A stretch of 64,000 bases of DNA. Source: CAYQQU01 sp964419545 (GTDB taxonomy: Bacteria > Bacteroidota > Bacteroidia > Chitinophagales > Saprospiraceae). The stretch is from positions 204,279 through 268,278 of the forward strand of contig CAYQQU010000001.1 of NCBI GenBank assembly GCA_964419545.1, written 5' to 3'. The position numbers and the translations under genes are program-made. Under the pieces are notes generated by a model. The model saw nothing but the letters and a program-made list of their open reading frames with translations, did no database searches and had not been told where the DNA came from. Shown here one piece after another: positions 35,196-44,349 of the stretch (positions within the stretch are counted from its first letter, which is position 1; each line of letters begins with the position of its first letter).

Positions 35196-36483
35196 TCAAG
35201 GCATTTCGCCGCCACTCACGGTCACCTGGTCGAATACCGCGTGCGTAATCGCATTAACGGAAGTGCTTTCTACCATCAAACCGGCCAGGACGCAGTCGCC
35301 GGTATTCAGGGTAGTCTGGAAAGCCAACTGCCAGCTCATTCCGTTGGAGGATGTATAGCCGGTAAATTGAGAACCATTGCGTTCCAGCTTCAGCCAGGAA
35401 GCGCCGAAGCGCGGGATCTGCTGTGGCACCAGGGCAGCTCCGGGGGTCATTCGTACGCGGCGGTAAACCATATTGCCGAGTTTCGTGACGAGGGATACCT
35501 GCCGGTCGCCGGCTTCAAGGCTTTCGCGGATCATCAGGCCGGCAAACCCGGGTGCGCCGCCCTGCGCTTCGAGCGATTGCAGATGAGCGATCAACACGCC
35601 GTCACCGCATAGCTCCCGGAAGGCGAAACCGGCGCCGTCACTTTGGAGCGCCGGCGCGTACCCGGAAGTGGTAAGGCGCCACTCTTGATCATTCCAATCG
35701 TATGCCGCCGAGCTCGTTACCCCGCCGATGGGTTGTTCCTGCCATGCGCCGGGTAAAGTGCAGGCGCCGCTTCCGTCCGCACAGAATTCGGACCATGAAT
35801 TGGGGAGGGTGTTGACATTAAACAGGTAAACGAAAATAGGCCCGCAGAGGCTCTGAGCGCCAGGCTCGAAACATTGGATTTGCGTATCGCTGAAGTCCAC
35901 GTATTCTATGCTAGGAAGGTGGGTGAGGGCCGGCAAACGGGTCAGAGGGTTGCCGGAAAGATCGAGAAACCAAAGCCTGTCAAGATGAGAAAAGTCGGGT
36001 ACGTGACTGAGCAGGTTTTGACCCAAAATCAAACTGCCGAGATAAGGCAAATGATTAAAATCGGGAATTCCGGTCAGCTTATTTGTGTGGGCAGCTAGTG
36101 TCCTGAGTCTACCCGTTCCGCTGAAATCGGGAAGTGTTTCCAACTGGTTTTCGCTCAAACGTAATGACCTGGCCTGCTTCACAATAGATGCCCGTCCAGC
36201 TATCCACACAAGGGTCGCTCGCCGGGTCGCTTACCGGCCAGTCTAGGTTGCCGGTCGATTCCAATTGTTGGTAAAAACTCACGAGTGCGGCGCGTTCTCC
36301 CGGAGAGGTAGGAGTGCCGTTATCGTGGCGGAATTCGACTTTCAGCAGGCTGTCGAAAGCGTTCTCGGATTGGGGAGCTGGGGTCGTTTCCGGTTGGGGC
36401 TGATCGGGCAGTATGGGCTCCTTCTTCTGGCAAGCCAGGGCCGTGAGCAATACGGCCGCGATCCATACAAATTGCTTTTTCAT
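35196..36483 (-). pseudogene. LRR lipoprotein with lectin-like C-terminus, frameshifted
   Basis: Two overlapping frames form one protein of about 428 aa. The 5' part from ATG 36483 has a lipoprotein signal (MKKQFVWIAAVLLTALAC) and a plant-LRR-like N-cap ending 'DPCVDSWTGIYCEAGQV'. The 3' frame picks up at once with 'LRLSENQLETLPDFSGTG', followed by about five leucine-rich repeats ('LGSLILGQNLLSHVPDFSHL', 'LWFLDLSGNPLTRLPALTHL'). A concanavalin-like/DUF1349-type domain follows ('LMIRESLEAGDRQVSLVTK', 'SWLKLERNGSQFTGYTSS'). The frame switch lies near 36162-36168, where there is no long homopolymer, so a real one-base insertion or two-base deletion is more likely than at the GH43 gene. The role would be surface binding. 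It could be a true pseudogene. Confidence 0.78.
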
Positions 36484-36651
36484 GATTATCGGTTTTGGAA
36501 AAAAAGCGATTAATGAAGGCCGTGAGGAGCAGCTTTTCGGTTCGGCAAAGGCAGTGTTCGGAAAGGCGAGGCGGTTCGATTTGGTGGGAATGATAAGCTT
36601 AAAACTGGAAAAATGCAATGACGAACATCATCTGTCGCTCCGGATTCGGTA

Positions 36652-37086
36652 TCAGGTCATCGACGCGATCAGTTGCTGCACCTGCCCGGCCAGATTGGGC
36701 AGGACTTCCTGCGAAACCTGCTCCCCGACGTCCGGGAAAGCCCAGTAGGTGACGCGATCGGCCCATTCCGGAAAATACTGCTGCATCATGGGCTGGTGCT
36801 CGGTGGCGTGCATGAGAATGGTCTGGGAAGCCTTCCGGAAATCGCCGGCCTCGAGTTGTACGGGAAAAACGGCCGGCTCGGGCAAGGGGATGCCGAGCTC
36901 CTCCAGGTAGCGGACCGTAAAGATCGAAAGGGGGCCTTTGCCGGCATTGTGGTTTTTGAAAACTTCGAGTCCCCGCGAGAAGGCGCGGGCCCCCAGCCCC
37001 TGCTTGCGGGCAAGGTGATTGAAATAGATCTCGGCAAAGCGGCTGCGGTAAAAGTTGCCGGTGCATACGAAAAGCAGATGTTCCAT
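36652..37086 (-). CDS. Low-molecular-weight protein-tyrosine-phosphatase-like protein
   Basis: 144 aa. The P-loop is at the N-terminus as in LMW-PTPs: C8-TGNFYR14-S15, with the CX5R(S/T) signature. A possible general acid follows in 'WAFPDVGEQ', the expected DP-like region, though the order here is Pro-Asp. Family members dephosphorylate tyrosine on proteins or take part in arsenate reduction. The 'GNFYRSR' loop differs from the common 'GNICRSP', so specificity may differ too. It is cytoplasmic (no signal) and lies 64 bp downstream of the M16 peptidase pair on the same strand. Confidence 0.82.
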   Translation of the reverse strand: MEHLLFVCTGNFYRSRFAEIYFNHLARKQGLGARAFSRGLEVFKNHNAGKGPLSIFTVRYLEELGIPLPEPAVFPVQLEAGDFRKASQTILMHATEHQPMMQQYFPEWADRVTYWAFPDVGEQVSQEVLPNLAGQVQQLIASMT

Positions 37087-37150
37087 AGGTTGTTGAACGA
37101 GCAGGCGTTAAAGAAGAATGATTAACCTTAATACTGCCGCTTCTTATTTT

Positions 37151-38599
37151 TTAATTATTCCGTTCTATTTCCGGAACAGGGCCCAGCACGTCCTCTATAC
37201 TCATATACTTTATCTCCCCCAGGTTGAGCGCCTCCACTCCTTCGGCGATGGCGGAGCGGTCGCCGACGATCACCAGGATCATATTCCCGGGGTCGATGTA
37301 GATGCGGGCCGCACGCTCGATATCGGTTTCCATTACGGCCAGCAATTTGCTGACGTGTCGGTTGAGGTAGTCCATGGGCAGTGAGTAGAAGATGACGTCC
37401 GAGACGTTGCCGGCGATCGATTCGATGCGTTCCAGCTCACTGGGAAAGCCGAAAGCCTGGTAATTGCGCGCCTTTTCGGCTTCTTCGGCCGTCACTTCGT
37501 CGATGGCCGCCAGCTCCTTGCGAAATTCGGCGATCGCCGGGGCGGTCACGTCCGTTTGCACGCTGGAGGCGGCGATGAAGTAGCCCTTGCCGCGGGGCTG
37601 GTAAAAGCTCGATCCGGCGCCGTAGGAATAGCCGTGCTCTTCGCGGATATTCTGGTTGAGGCGCGAGGTGAAGCTGGCGCCAAGGATGGTGTTCATCAGG
37701 GTAATCGGATATTCGTCTTCATTGGTGCGGCTTACGCCGGGATGGCCGAAATAAAGCACCGATTGGGCGGCGCCGGGCTTGTCGATGAGATAGGTCCGGA
37801 AACCTTTGATGCTTGGCGGTTCGGGCGTAGACAGCATCTTGCGTTTGCCGCCCGTCCAGGAGCGGAAGTATTTTCTGAGCTGTCGCTCGGCCTCGCCTTC
37901 GGTGATGTCGCCTACGACGACCAGAAAGGCGTTGGCGGGGGTAATGAATTCCCGATGGAAATCCTTGAGTTCATCGGTGGTCAGGCTGTTCAGGCTTTTT
38001 TCGGCGCCGTCGGCGGGACGTCCGTAAGGGTGATTTTCTCCGAATACCAGCTGTCGGAAAGCCGCACGAGCGATGGCCTGCGGCTCGTCGTGGGCCTGGG
38101 CCAAGTCCACCAGGTACTCGGTGCGCTTGCGTTCGAGTTCATCGGCTTCGAAGCGCGGGCGCAGGACGATGTCGGCGAAAAGCGGCATGGCCTCGTCGAG
38201 GCGGCTGACCGGTGAGAACAAGCGAACGCCGAGTTGTTCGCGCCCGGCAAAACTATTGAGGGATATACCCAGAAAATCAATTTCTTCGGCCAGTTCGAGG
38301 GCGTTGCGTGCACCGGCGCCTTCGTCCATGAGCTCCGCCGTCATCGCCGCCAGCCCTTCTTTTCCGGGCGGATCGAAAATACTGCCGGCGTTGAAGACGA
38401 GGTTGAACTGGACAATGGGCAGGTCGTGCTTTTCCACAAGGAAAACGGGCAGGCCGTTATCGAGCACGAATGACTGTATTTCGGGTAACTCCAGCGCGCC
38501 GGGTTTTCCGACTTCGGGATAGGCGCTGCGGTCAGCTTGCTGGGCAGTAAGCAGGCCTGCGGCAGCGATCGTGAAAAACAGGATCAGGATCTTTTTCAT
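37151..38599 (-). CDS. M16-family peptidase homologue without zinc motif (partner subunit)
   Basis: 482 aa with a signal peptide (MKKILILFFTIAAAGLLTA, then Q). Two M16 half-domains are recognisable ('FVLDNGLPVFLVEKHDLPIV', 'LRKYFRSWTGGKR', 'YSYGAGSSFYQPRGKGYF'). Where active M16 enzymes have HxxEH, this protein reads 'GLAAMTAELMDEGAG', so zinc cannot be bound in the usual way. Such subunits pair with an active one, as in mitochondrial MPP or bacterial two-gene M16B peptidases. The active partner is encoded directly upstream, with its stop codon 2 bp before this gene's ATG. The pair probably forms a periplasmic heterodimer degrading peptides. Confidence 0.9.
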   Translation of the reverse strand: MKKILILFFTIAAAGLLTAQQADRSAYPEVGKPGALELPEIQSFVLDNGLPVFLVEKHDLPIVQFNLVFNAGSIFDPPGKEGLAAMTAELMDEGAGARNALELAEEIDFLGISLNSFAGREQLGVRLFSPVSRLDEAMPLFADIVLRPRFEADELERKRTEYLVDLAQAHDEPQAIARAAFRQLVFGENHPYGRPADGAEKSLNSLTTDELKDFHREFITPANAFLVVVGDITEGEAERQLRKYFRSWTGGKRKMLSTPEPPSIKGFRTYLIDKPGAAQSVLYFGHPGVSRTNEDEYPITLMNTILGASFTSRLNQNIREEHGYSYGAGSSFYQPRGKGYFIAASSVQTDVTAPAIAEFRKELAAIDEVTAEEAEKARNYQAFGFPSELERIESIAGNVSDVIFYSLPMDYLNRHVSKLLAVMETDIERAARIYIDPGNMILVIVGDRSAIAEGVEALNLGEIKYMSIEDVLGPVPEIERNN

Positions 38600-38601
38600 G
38601 A

Positions 38602-39957
38602 TTAGCGGGTGGTTTGCGATACGGCTAAATTGGGTTCACCTTTCGGAACGATGCTCAGCACAAAGCGCTGTTGCGGATTCAGATAGCGCTTGGCGATCGC
38701 CGAAATATCGGGGGGCGAGAGGGCGCGGTAGCGGCTGATGTCTTCATTCGCCCAGTCCGGATTACCGGCGTAATAATAGTAGCTATTGAGGGCGTCGGCC
38801 CGCTGACCCAGGGTCTGAAAGCGTCGCAGGTAGCTGGTTTCATATTGATTGACCCCGCGCTGCAGCTCCCGTTCGGTGGGCGGAGCATTGCGCAGGTTTT
38901 CGACCTCGGCGTCGATCACTGCCCGCAGCTCATCGAGGGTATGACCCGGGCGTGCGGTGGCGAAGATAACGAAAAAGGACCCCAGGGCCTGGCTGTTCTG
39001 GAAAGCGTATACGTCTTGAGCGATGCCCAGCTCATAAACCAGCTTCTGGTAAAGCCGCGAGTTCTTACCGTCGGTGAGCAGCCCGGCGATGATGTCCATG
39101 GCTGCATCTCCGGGAGCGAAGCGCGCCGGGCTGTGGTAAGTCAGGTACAGGCGCGGCAGTTGTACATTGTCCTCGAGCGTGGCGTAGCGGGTTTGGTTGA
39201 GCTGAGGCGTCGGAGCATTCGGCCGCTGTACCGGGTCGCCTGCCGGGATCTCCGAAAACCAGTATTTGACCCGTTCCAGGGCCTCGGCCGGATCGATGTC
39301 ACCGGCGATAACGAGGGAAGCGTTATTTGGCGAATAATAGAAATTGAAAAACTCCCGAACGTCTTCGTAAGAAGCCGCCGTCAGATCGTCCATATATCCG
39401 ATCACGGGCCAGTGGTAGGGGTGGTTTTCGGGGTAAATATTTTCAACGATGGTCTGCCAGGCCAGTCCATAGGGTTGGTTTTCGTAGCGTTGACGCCGTT
39501 CATTCTTGACCACGTCGCGCTGGCCGTCCACTTTTTCCGGCGACATAGCGTCGAGGAGATAGCCCATGCGGTCCGATTCCAGGAACAGGGCGACATCGAG
39601 AGCGCTAGAAGGCAATACCTCGTAGTAATTGGTGCGGTCGGTGGTCGTAGAGCCGTTATTGGAGCCGCCCACGGCTTCGAGGAGGTTGTCGAAGTCGCCT
39701 TCGGCTACGTTGCCGGAACCTTCGAACATGATGTGCTCAAAAAGGTGGGCGAAGCCGGTGCGGCCCGGCTTTTCGTAACTCGATCCGACGTGGTACCAAA
39801 CGTTCACGGCCACCATGGGCACGGTATGGTCTTCGTGGAGGATGACGGTCAGGCCATTGTCGAGGGTGTGCAGCTGGTAAGGGAGCGATAGTTCGGTCTG
39901 TCCGGCAAGGCCCAGGGTGCTGAACAGGATTAGGGCAAAAGTTTTCAGGAGGTTCAT
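38602..39957 (-). CDS. M16-family zinc peptidase, active subunit
   Basis: 451 aa from ATG 39957, which gives the signal peptide MNLLKTFALILFSTLGLAG; the frame is open upstream but non-secretory. The inverted zinc motif H71-L-F-E74-H75 lies in 'TGFAHLFEHIMFEGSGN', and the third ligand Glu falls in 'VVKNERRQRYENQPYG'. The C-terminal half has 'RPNAPTPQLNQTRYATLEDN' and 'FVIFATARPGHTLDELRAV'. It is a periplasmic M16B metallopeptidase likely working with the inactive homologue encoded 2 bp downstream. A terminator at 40051-40073 separates it from the DoxX gene upstream. Confidence 0.92.
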   Translation of the reverse strand: MNLLKTFALILFSTLGLAGQTELSLPYQLHTLDNGLTVILHEDHTVPMVAVNVWYHVGSSYEKPGRTGFAHLFEHIMFEGSGNVAEGDFDNLLEAVGGSNNGSTTTDRTNYYEVLPSSALDVALFLESDRMGYLLDAMSPEKVDGQRDVVKNERRQRYENQPYGLAWQTIVENIYPENHPYHWPVIGYMDDLTAASYEDVREFFNFYYSPNNASLVIAGDIDPAEALERVKYWFSEIPAGDPVQRPNAPTPQLNQTRYATLEDNVQLPRLYLTYHSPARFAPGDAAMDIIAGLLTDGKNSRLYQKLVYELGIAQDVYAFQNSQALGSFFVIFATARPGHTLDELRAVIDAEVENLRNAPPTERELQRGVNQYETSYLRRFQTLGQRADALNSYYYYAGNPDWANEDISRYRALSPPDISAIAKRYLNPQQRFVLSIVPKGEPNLAVSQTTR

Positions 39958-40050
39958 ATCCCTGTTTTTGCTGCTAAATATCGATTTTTTCAGAGAGTTG
40001 AGGGGGCAAATCCTGCTTTCGTTTGGAAAAAAGTAGACCAAAACAAGAAA

Positions 40051-40073
40051 AACACGGACCAACAGTCCGTGTT
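40051..40073 (-). terminator. Rho-independent terminator of the DoxX gene
   Basis: AACACGGAC (40051-40059) pairs with GTCCGTGTT (40065-40073) around a five-base loop. On the minus strand the stem is followed by TTTCTTGTTTT. It lies about 38 bp past the DoxX stop. Confidence 0.75.
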
Positions 40074-40111
40074 CAGACTTTTTCAAAAGCTCCCGGAATG
40101 AGGTCAATCCA

Positions 40112-40516
40112 TTAGGTATTGGCTTTTTTCAGAAAAAAGCGACCGACCACGGGCAGCTCTTTCCTTTTGATCAAGGTAACGGCAGCGGTGCTGAGGAAGA
40201 CGACTACGGCCAGCCCGAAGAGCGTGCCGCCGTCGTTATTGAAGTTGACGCCGAGGATCGTCAGGTGGGAAAGCAGGGCCCCGCTGATGACGCCCATTCC
40301 CACTAAACCGCCCAAAGCAGTGGTTCGGGGCACGAGCAATAGTATGGCGGTGATGAGTTCCACAACGCCCAACCCGATCCGGCCGAAAGGCTCAAGACCG
40401 AGCGTGCTGAAAAGCAATACGCTGTCGGGATGAGCGGTGAATTTGAAAAAAAGCGTTTGCAAAAAGATAACCGCGGCCAGGATGGCGGCAATGCGTGCGA
40501 TGGTGTTGGCTTTCAT
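40112..40516 (-). CDS. DoxX-like small membrane protein
   Basis: 134 aa with four hydrophobic segments, at about residues 8-26, 45-63, 67-85 and 98-116. The second segment contains 'GLGVVELITAILLLVP' and the third 'LGGLVGMGVISGALLSH'. This is the DoxX/MauE-like four-helix pattern, with the characteristic 'G.GVVEL' in helix 2. The N-terminal loop carries 'FKFTAHPDSVLLFSTLGLEP'. DoxX-like proteins sit in the inner membrane and have been linked to thiosulfate:quinone oxidoreduction or redox stress, but most are uncharacterised. It is monocistronic, with a terminator downstream. Confidence 0.8.
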   Translation of the reverse strand: MKANTIARIAAILAAVIFLQTLFFKFTAHPDSVLLFSTLGLEPFGRIGLGVVELITAILLLVPRTTALGGLVGMGVISGALLSHLTILGVNFNNDGGTLFGLAVVVFLSTAAVTLIKRKELPVVGRFFLKKANT

Positions 40517-40686
40517 GATTTCTTAATTTTTCTTGTACAAAATTGCGCCAAACTCCGCAGCTGAATTGTTCCCTTCGTAACACTTCAGCATAACCGCTGT
40601 CATTGCAGTGACAAATGGTCGGGAACAACCGGATTCCCGAACGCATCAAATCCTTATCACACGTACATTGCCAATTCTCATCGTTC

Positions 40687-41829
40687 TTATCCCACCACTA
40701 CGTCCGCCGGTTTGCTGAACTCGAACGCAGCGCCCAGGCCCGGGGCGTCGGGCACGGTGATCCTGCCGTTTTGCGCCAAAGTAATACCGCCCTTTACGGG
40801 ATCTTCCGCGAGCATAAGCGGGCTGTCCATATCGAAATAGCGCACCACCGGCCGGGCCAGACAGAAGTGGGCGAGGGCGGTGATGGCCAGCCGCGATTCC
40901 GAGAAGCAACCGACCTGGCAGGGCAGCCCGGCGGCTTCCGCGATGGCGGCGATGGCCAGGGCGTGGTGCAGCCCCCCGGCTTTGGTGAGCTTGATGTTGA
41001 AGGCGTCGGCGGCGTCGGCCTGCAGCAGTCTTATGGCGTCGTGCGGATCGAAAAGCGATTCGTCGGCCATGATCGGGACCGGGCTGTTGCGACGCAGCGC
41101 GGCGGCGCCGGCCACATCCCAGTAGGGCAGGGGTTGTTCACAGTATTCGACTTCGAGCTCCGGCATGGCGGCCAGGACGCGGCGCGCCGTCAGCGGGTCC
41201 CATCCCTGATTGGCGTCGGTGCGCAGCGGGATGCCCGGGCCCAGCGCCCGGCGAATGGCGCGGAGCCTGGCGATGTCCCGGTCGGCGGTTTCTCCGAGTT
41301 TTATTTTCAGCGTTTCGAAGCCCGCTTCCCGGAAGCGCAGGGCCGCTTCCGCCATTGCCTCCGGCGTCCCGATGCCGATGGTCATGTCGGTGATCAGTTG
41401 GCGGTCGTTTAGTCCGCCGAGAAAAGCATATAGCGGCAGGCCCGCCCGGCGCGCCGCCAGGTCGTGGAGGGCCATATCGATGGCGCTCTTCACCGCGCGT
41501 TGCCCTCGCACCACTCGTTCCAGGCGTCGCACGGCGGTGGCGACGGCGGGATGGGGAAGATCGAGGAGCGCTTCCCCCAGTTGCCGGGCCACTGCCAGCC
41601 CGGTGGCCTGAGTTTCGCCGGTGAGCGTCTGGTAGGGGCTGCACTCACCCCAGCCGGAGAGGCCGTCGTCGGTGGTGATCCGAACGGCGATGTTACCAGC
41701 TGTAGTGATCGTTTCCGTAGCGATCGCAAAGGGCGTATGGAGGGGAATGTCGAGGGCGAAAAATTCGAGTCGGCGGATCCGCCGGACGGATGGTCCCATC
41801 TTTTTCTGCGGAAGATAGGGAATTAACAA
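40687..41829 (-). CDS. Dipeptide epimerase (enolase superfamily, L-Ala-D/L-Glu type)
   Basis: 380 aa, or 370 from the internal ATG at 41799 (MGPSVRRIRRLEFF); both are compatible. It is a mandelate-racemase/muconate-lactonising-type enolase. The catalytic Lys lies in 'ETLKIKLGE' (KxK). The metal ligands lie in 'RTDANQGW', 'YCEQPL' and 'IMADES', and the second acid/base Lys in 'NIKLTKAGG'. A final 'YFDMDSPLML' replaces the D-x-DG motif. Relatives epimerise L-Ala-D-Glu during murein peptide recycling, or other dipeptides; which dipeptide cannot be read off. It is divergent from gldA, with 165 bp between them. Confidence 0.88.
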   Translation of the reverse strand: MLIPYLPQKKMGPSVRRIRRLEFFALDIPLHTPFAIATETITTAGNIAVRITTDDGLSGWGECSPYQTLTGETQATGLAVARQLGEALLDLPHPAVATAVRRLERVVRGQRAVKSAIDMALHDLAARRAGLPLYAFLGGLNDRQLITDMTIGIGTPEAMAEAALRFREAGFETLKIKLGETADRDIARLRAIRRALGPGIPLRTDANQGWDPLTARRVLAAMPELEVEYCEQPLPYWDVAGAAALRRNSPVPIMADESLFDPHDAIRLLQADAADAFNIKLTKAGGLHHALAIAAIAEAAGLPCQVGCFSESRLAITALAHFCLARPVVRYFDMDSPLMLAEDPVKGGITLAQNGRITVPDAPGLGAAFEFSKPADVVVG

Positions 41830-41935
41830 AACTTTAAAGCCCGCACCGCCTTCGAGTGAACGGCCCGGACGGATGCGTCGGCATACCGCTTGGATTCGCC
41901 GACCGGCGGCCGGCGAGGCCCGAAGGCCTTAATCG

Positions 41936-41966
41936 TTGGGTGTGGGATTGAAATTTAGTAGCTTTG
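41936..41966 (+). promoter_or_regulatory. Promoter of the gldA gene cluster
   Basis: TTG at 41936-41938, a 20-base spacer, then TAGCTTTG at 41959-41966, a full match to TAnnTTTG. The ATG of gldA follows 28 bp later. Confidence 0.5.
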
Positions 41967-41994
41967 CAGGCGTTTCTTTATCGTAAACTTTTTT

Positions 41995-42900
41995 ATGTCG
42001 GTAATCGTAAAAGAAATAACCAAGACATACGGCGAGCAGCGAGCGGTCGACCGGGTGAGTTTCGAAGCCAAAGCAGGGGAAGTGCTGGGCTTCCTGGGCC
42101 CCAACGGCGCGGGTAAAACCACCACCATGAAAATTATCACCGGTTTCATCCCCGCCACGGAGGGAGCGGTGACGGTCTGCGGCTATGAGGTCGAGGCCGA
42201 TTCTATGGAGACGCGCCGCCGCATCGGGTACCTGCCGGAACACAACCCCTTGTACGGCGACCTGTACGTACGGGAATACCTGCAGTTTGTCGCCCGTCTG
42301 CATCGCCTCGGCAACGCAAGGGCGCGCATCGACGAGATGATCCAGGTTACCGGCCTGGAGCGCGAGCAGCACAAGCCGGTGCGGGCCCTGTCGAAAGGCT
42401 ACCGGCAAAGAGTGGGACTGGCGCAGGCGATGCTGCACGATCCGGAGGTGCTGATCCTCGATGAGCCGACTTCGGGGCTCGACCCCAATCAGCTGGCCGA
42501 GATCCGGCAGTTGATCCGGCAACTCGGCGACCGGAAGACCGTCGTTTTCTCCACCCATATCATGCAGGAGGTGCAGGCGGTATGCGACCGGGTGCTGATC
42601 ATCAACAAGGGGCGCATCGTCGCCGACGACCCCATCGAAAAGCTGCAAAACCGCATCTCGGGAGAAACGATCGTCACCGTAGCGTTCGACCGCCCGGCCT
42701 CGCAGGAGCGGCTCGCCGACCTGCCGCACGTCCGGCAGGTCGAAAACCTGGGGCGCCACCGCTGGAAGATCGTCGCCGCTGCGGATACCGACATCCGCCC
42801 CGATCTGTTCCGCTTCGCAGTGGATCAGCAATTGGTTTTGCTGGAAATGCACAAAGAAGAATTCAGCGTAGAGGACGTTTTCCAGCAACTGACGCGTTGA
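41995..42900 (+). CDS. gldA: Gliding-motility ABC transporter ATPase GldA
   Basis: 301 aa. Walker A 'LGPNGAGKTTTMKI' (about 34-47), signature 'LSKGYRQRVGLAQAML', Walker B 'EVLILDEPTSGLDP' and the switch His in 'VVFSTHIMQE' are all present. The closest described relatives are GldA proteins, which with GldF and GldG form an ABC transporter linked to gliding in Flavobacterium. The C-terminal ~80 residues are the usual extra domain of this group. It is the first gene of a run gldA-orf226-gldF-gldG-DUF4340, with a matching promoter just upstream. The assignment to GldA rather than a generic ABC-2 ATPase rests on the neighbours. Confidence 0.9.
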   Translation: MSVIVKEITKTYGEQRAVDRVSFEAKAGEVLGFLGPNGAGKTTTMKIITGFIPATEGAVTVCGYEVEADSMETRRRIGYLPEHNPLYGDLYVREYLQFVARLHRLGNARARIDEMIQVTGLEREQHKPVRALSKGYRQRVGLAQAMLHDPEVLILDEPTSGLDPNQLAEIRQLIRQLGDRKTVVFSTHIMQEVQAVCDRVLIINKGRIVADDPIEKLQNRISGETIVTVAFDRPASQERLADLPHVRQVENLGRHRWKIVAAADTDIRPDLFRFAVDQQLVLLEMHKEEFSVEDVFQQLTR

Positions 42901-42920
42901 CGATTTTAATCAGGAGCTCG

Positions 42921-43601
42921 ATGAATACACTGCGCACCTACTTTTTGATCGCTATTTTCGGGACGCTCGGCTCGGCAGCCTCCGGACAGGAAGATTCGGT
43001 GCTCATCACCAAAAACTTCAAATTCCGGGACGGCGTATACCTCACGCTGGCGCAATGGCAGGCGAATCGCCCGGCCTATTCCTGGGAAGAGGTCGATGCG
43101 CTCCTGGCAACTAATCCCCAAACTTTCCTCACCCAGGTCGAAAAGATCCGGGTGCGGGCGAGCGGTGAGAGGATCAACCCGGACAGCCTGTGGGGGATCT
43201 GCCTGGCCGGTATCCCCTACGTGCGCATTCCGAAAGAGGAAGCCAATAAAGAGGTGCCGACCTTCGCCGGATTGCGGGTGCGCGGAAAGATTTGCTATTT
43301 TTCTTATCCCTCCGAAGTGAAACGACAGGTTAAGGTGACGGCCTACAACCCGCTGACCAAGCGGCCTTTCCGTTCGGGCTACGTCGACCGCAGCGAAACG
43401 GTCGATCAGGAGCAGATGCTTGACTTCACTACGGGGGAGGTCGCTCCTTTTGAGGTCGGCGCCTTTCTGGAGTGGATTACCGACGATGCGCAACTGGTGG
43501 AAACGGTATTGGCGCTGCCGGATGAGGAGCAAAAGGAGAAACTTTTCAAGTGCCTGCTCATTTACGTCGATCGCCACCCGGTTTATGTCATCAGCGATTA
43601 A
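42921..43601 (+). CDS. Secreted protein of unknown function between gldA and gldF
   Basis: 226 aa from ATG 42921, preceded by a Shine-Dalgarno-like AGGAG; the frame extends upstream inside gldA but those codons are not protein-like. A signal peptide (MNTLRTYFLIAIFGTLGSAASG, then Q) predicts the periplasm or outer membrane. The mature part has 'NFKFRDGVYLTLAQWQANRP', a central 'ICLAGIPYVRIPKEEANKEV' and a C-terminal 'LLIYVDRHPVYVISD'. I do not recognise a named family. Its place in the middle of an ABC-transporter operon for gliding/T9SS suggests a link to the cell envelope, but it could be a neighbour only. Confidence 0.8.
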   Translation: MNTLRTYFLIAIFGTLGSAASGQEDSVLITKNFKFRDGVYLTLAQWQANRPAYSWEEVDALLATNPQTFLTQVEKIRVRASGERINPDSLWGICLAGIPYVRIPKEEANKEVPTFAGLRVRGKICYFSYPSEVKRQVKVTAYNPLTKRPFRSGYVDRSETVDQEQMLDFTTGEVAPFEVGAFLEWITDDAQLVETVLALPDEEQKEKLFKCLLIYVDRHPVYVISD

Positions 43602-43611
43602 ATAACCATCG

Positions 43612-44346
43612 ATGTACAGCATATTCCTAAAAGAGGTCAACACGTTTTTCAGCTCCCTGATCGGGTACCTGGTCATCGGAGGTTTCCTGGTGATCATGGG
43701 GCTGATCATGTTCGTTTTTCCCGATACCAGCCTGCTCAATTACAACTACGCCAGCCTCGGGCAGCTGTTTGAGATCGCTCCGCTGATCTTCGCTTTTCTG
43801 ATCCCCGCGATCACCATGCGTTCCTTTTCCGAGGAGCAGCAATCGGGCACCATCGAGCTGCTGACCACCCGGCCGCTGAGCGACCTGGAGATCGTGCTGG
43901 GAAAGTATTTCGCGGCGCTCCTGCTGGTGGCCTTTGCGCTGCTGCCTACTTTGCTCTATTACTACACGGTATATCAGCTGGGGTCGCCGCCGGGCAACAT
44001 CGACGCCGGCGCGGTGGCGGGCTCTTATCTGGGACTGCTGTTGCTCGCCGGCGCTTTCGTGGCGATCGGCGTTTTTGCCTCTTCGCTGACCGACAACCAG
44101 ATCGTAGCTTTTATTCTGGCTACCACCCTTTGTTTTTTATTCCACTGGGGCTTTTATTTCTTCAGCCGGCTGCCCACTTTTGTGGGGCGCATCGACGACC
44201 TGGTGCAGATGATCGGCATCGACTACCACTACGAATCGATCAGTCGCGGCGTGATCGATACGCGCGACGTGGTCTATTTCTTTTCGTTGATCTGCTTTTT
44301 TATTGCCGCGACGCTCGTGTCGCTGGGGCGCAGGAAATGGGATTAG
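43612..44346 (+). CDS. gldF: Gliding-motility ABC transporter permease GldF
   Basis: 244 aa with six predicted membrane segments, the size and layout of ABC-2 permeases. Characteristic pieces are 'FLKEVNTFFSSLIGYLVIGG', 'APLIFAFLIPAITMRSFSEE' and 'SGTIELLTTRPLSDLEIVLG', the last being the cytoplasmic coupling loop shared by GldF/NosY-type permeases. It starts 10 bp after orf226, and gldG follows after 3 bp, so translation is coupled. With GldA as ATPase and GldG it would form the inner-membrane complex. Confidence 0.92.
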   Translation: MYSIFLKEVNTFFSSLIGYLVIGGFLVIMGLIMFVFPDTSLLNYNYASLGQLFEIAPLIFAFLIPAITMRSFSEEQQSGTIELLTTRPLSDLEIVLGKYFAALLLVAFALLPTLLYYYTVYQLGSPPGNIDAGAVAGSYLGLLLLAGAFVAIGVFASSLTDNQIVAFILATTLCFLFHWGFYFFSRLPTFVGRIDDLVQMIGIDYHYESISRGVIDTRDVVYFFSLICFFIAATLVSLGRRKWD

Positions 44347-44349
44347 AAA

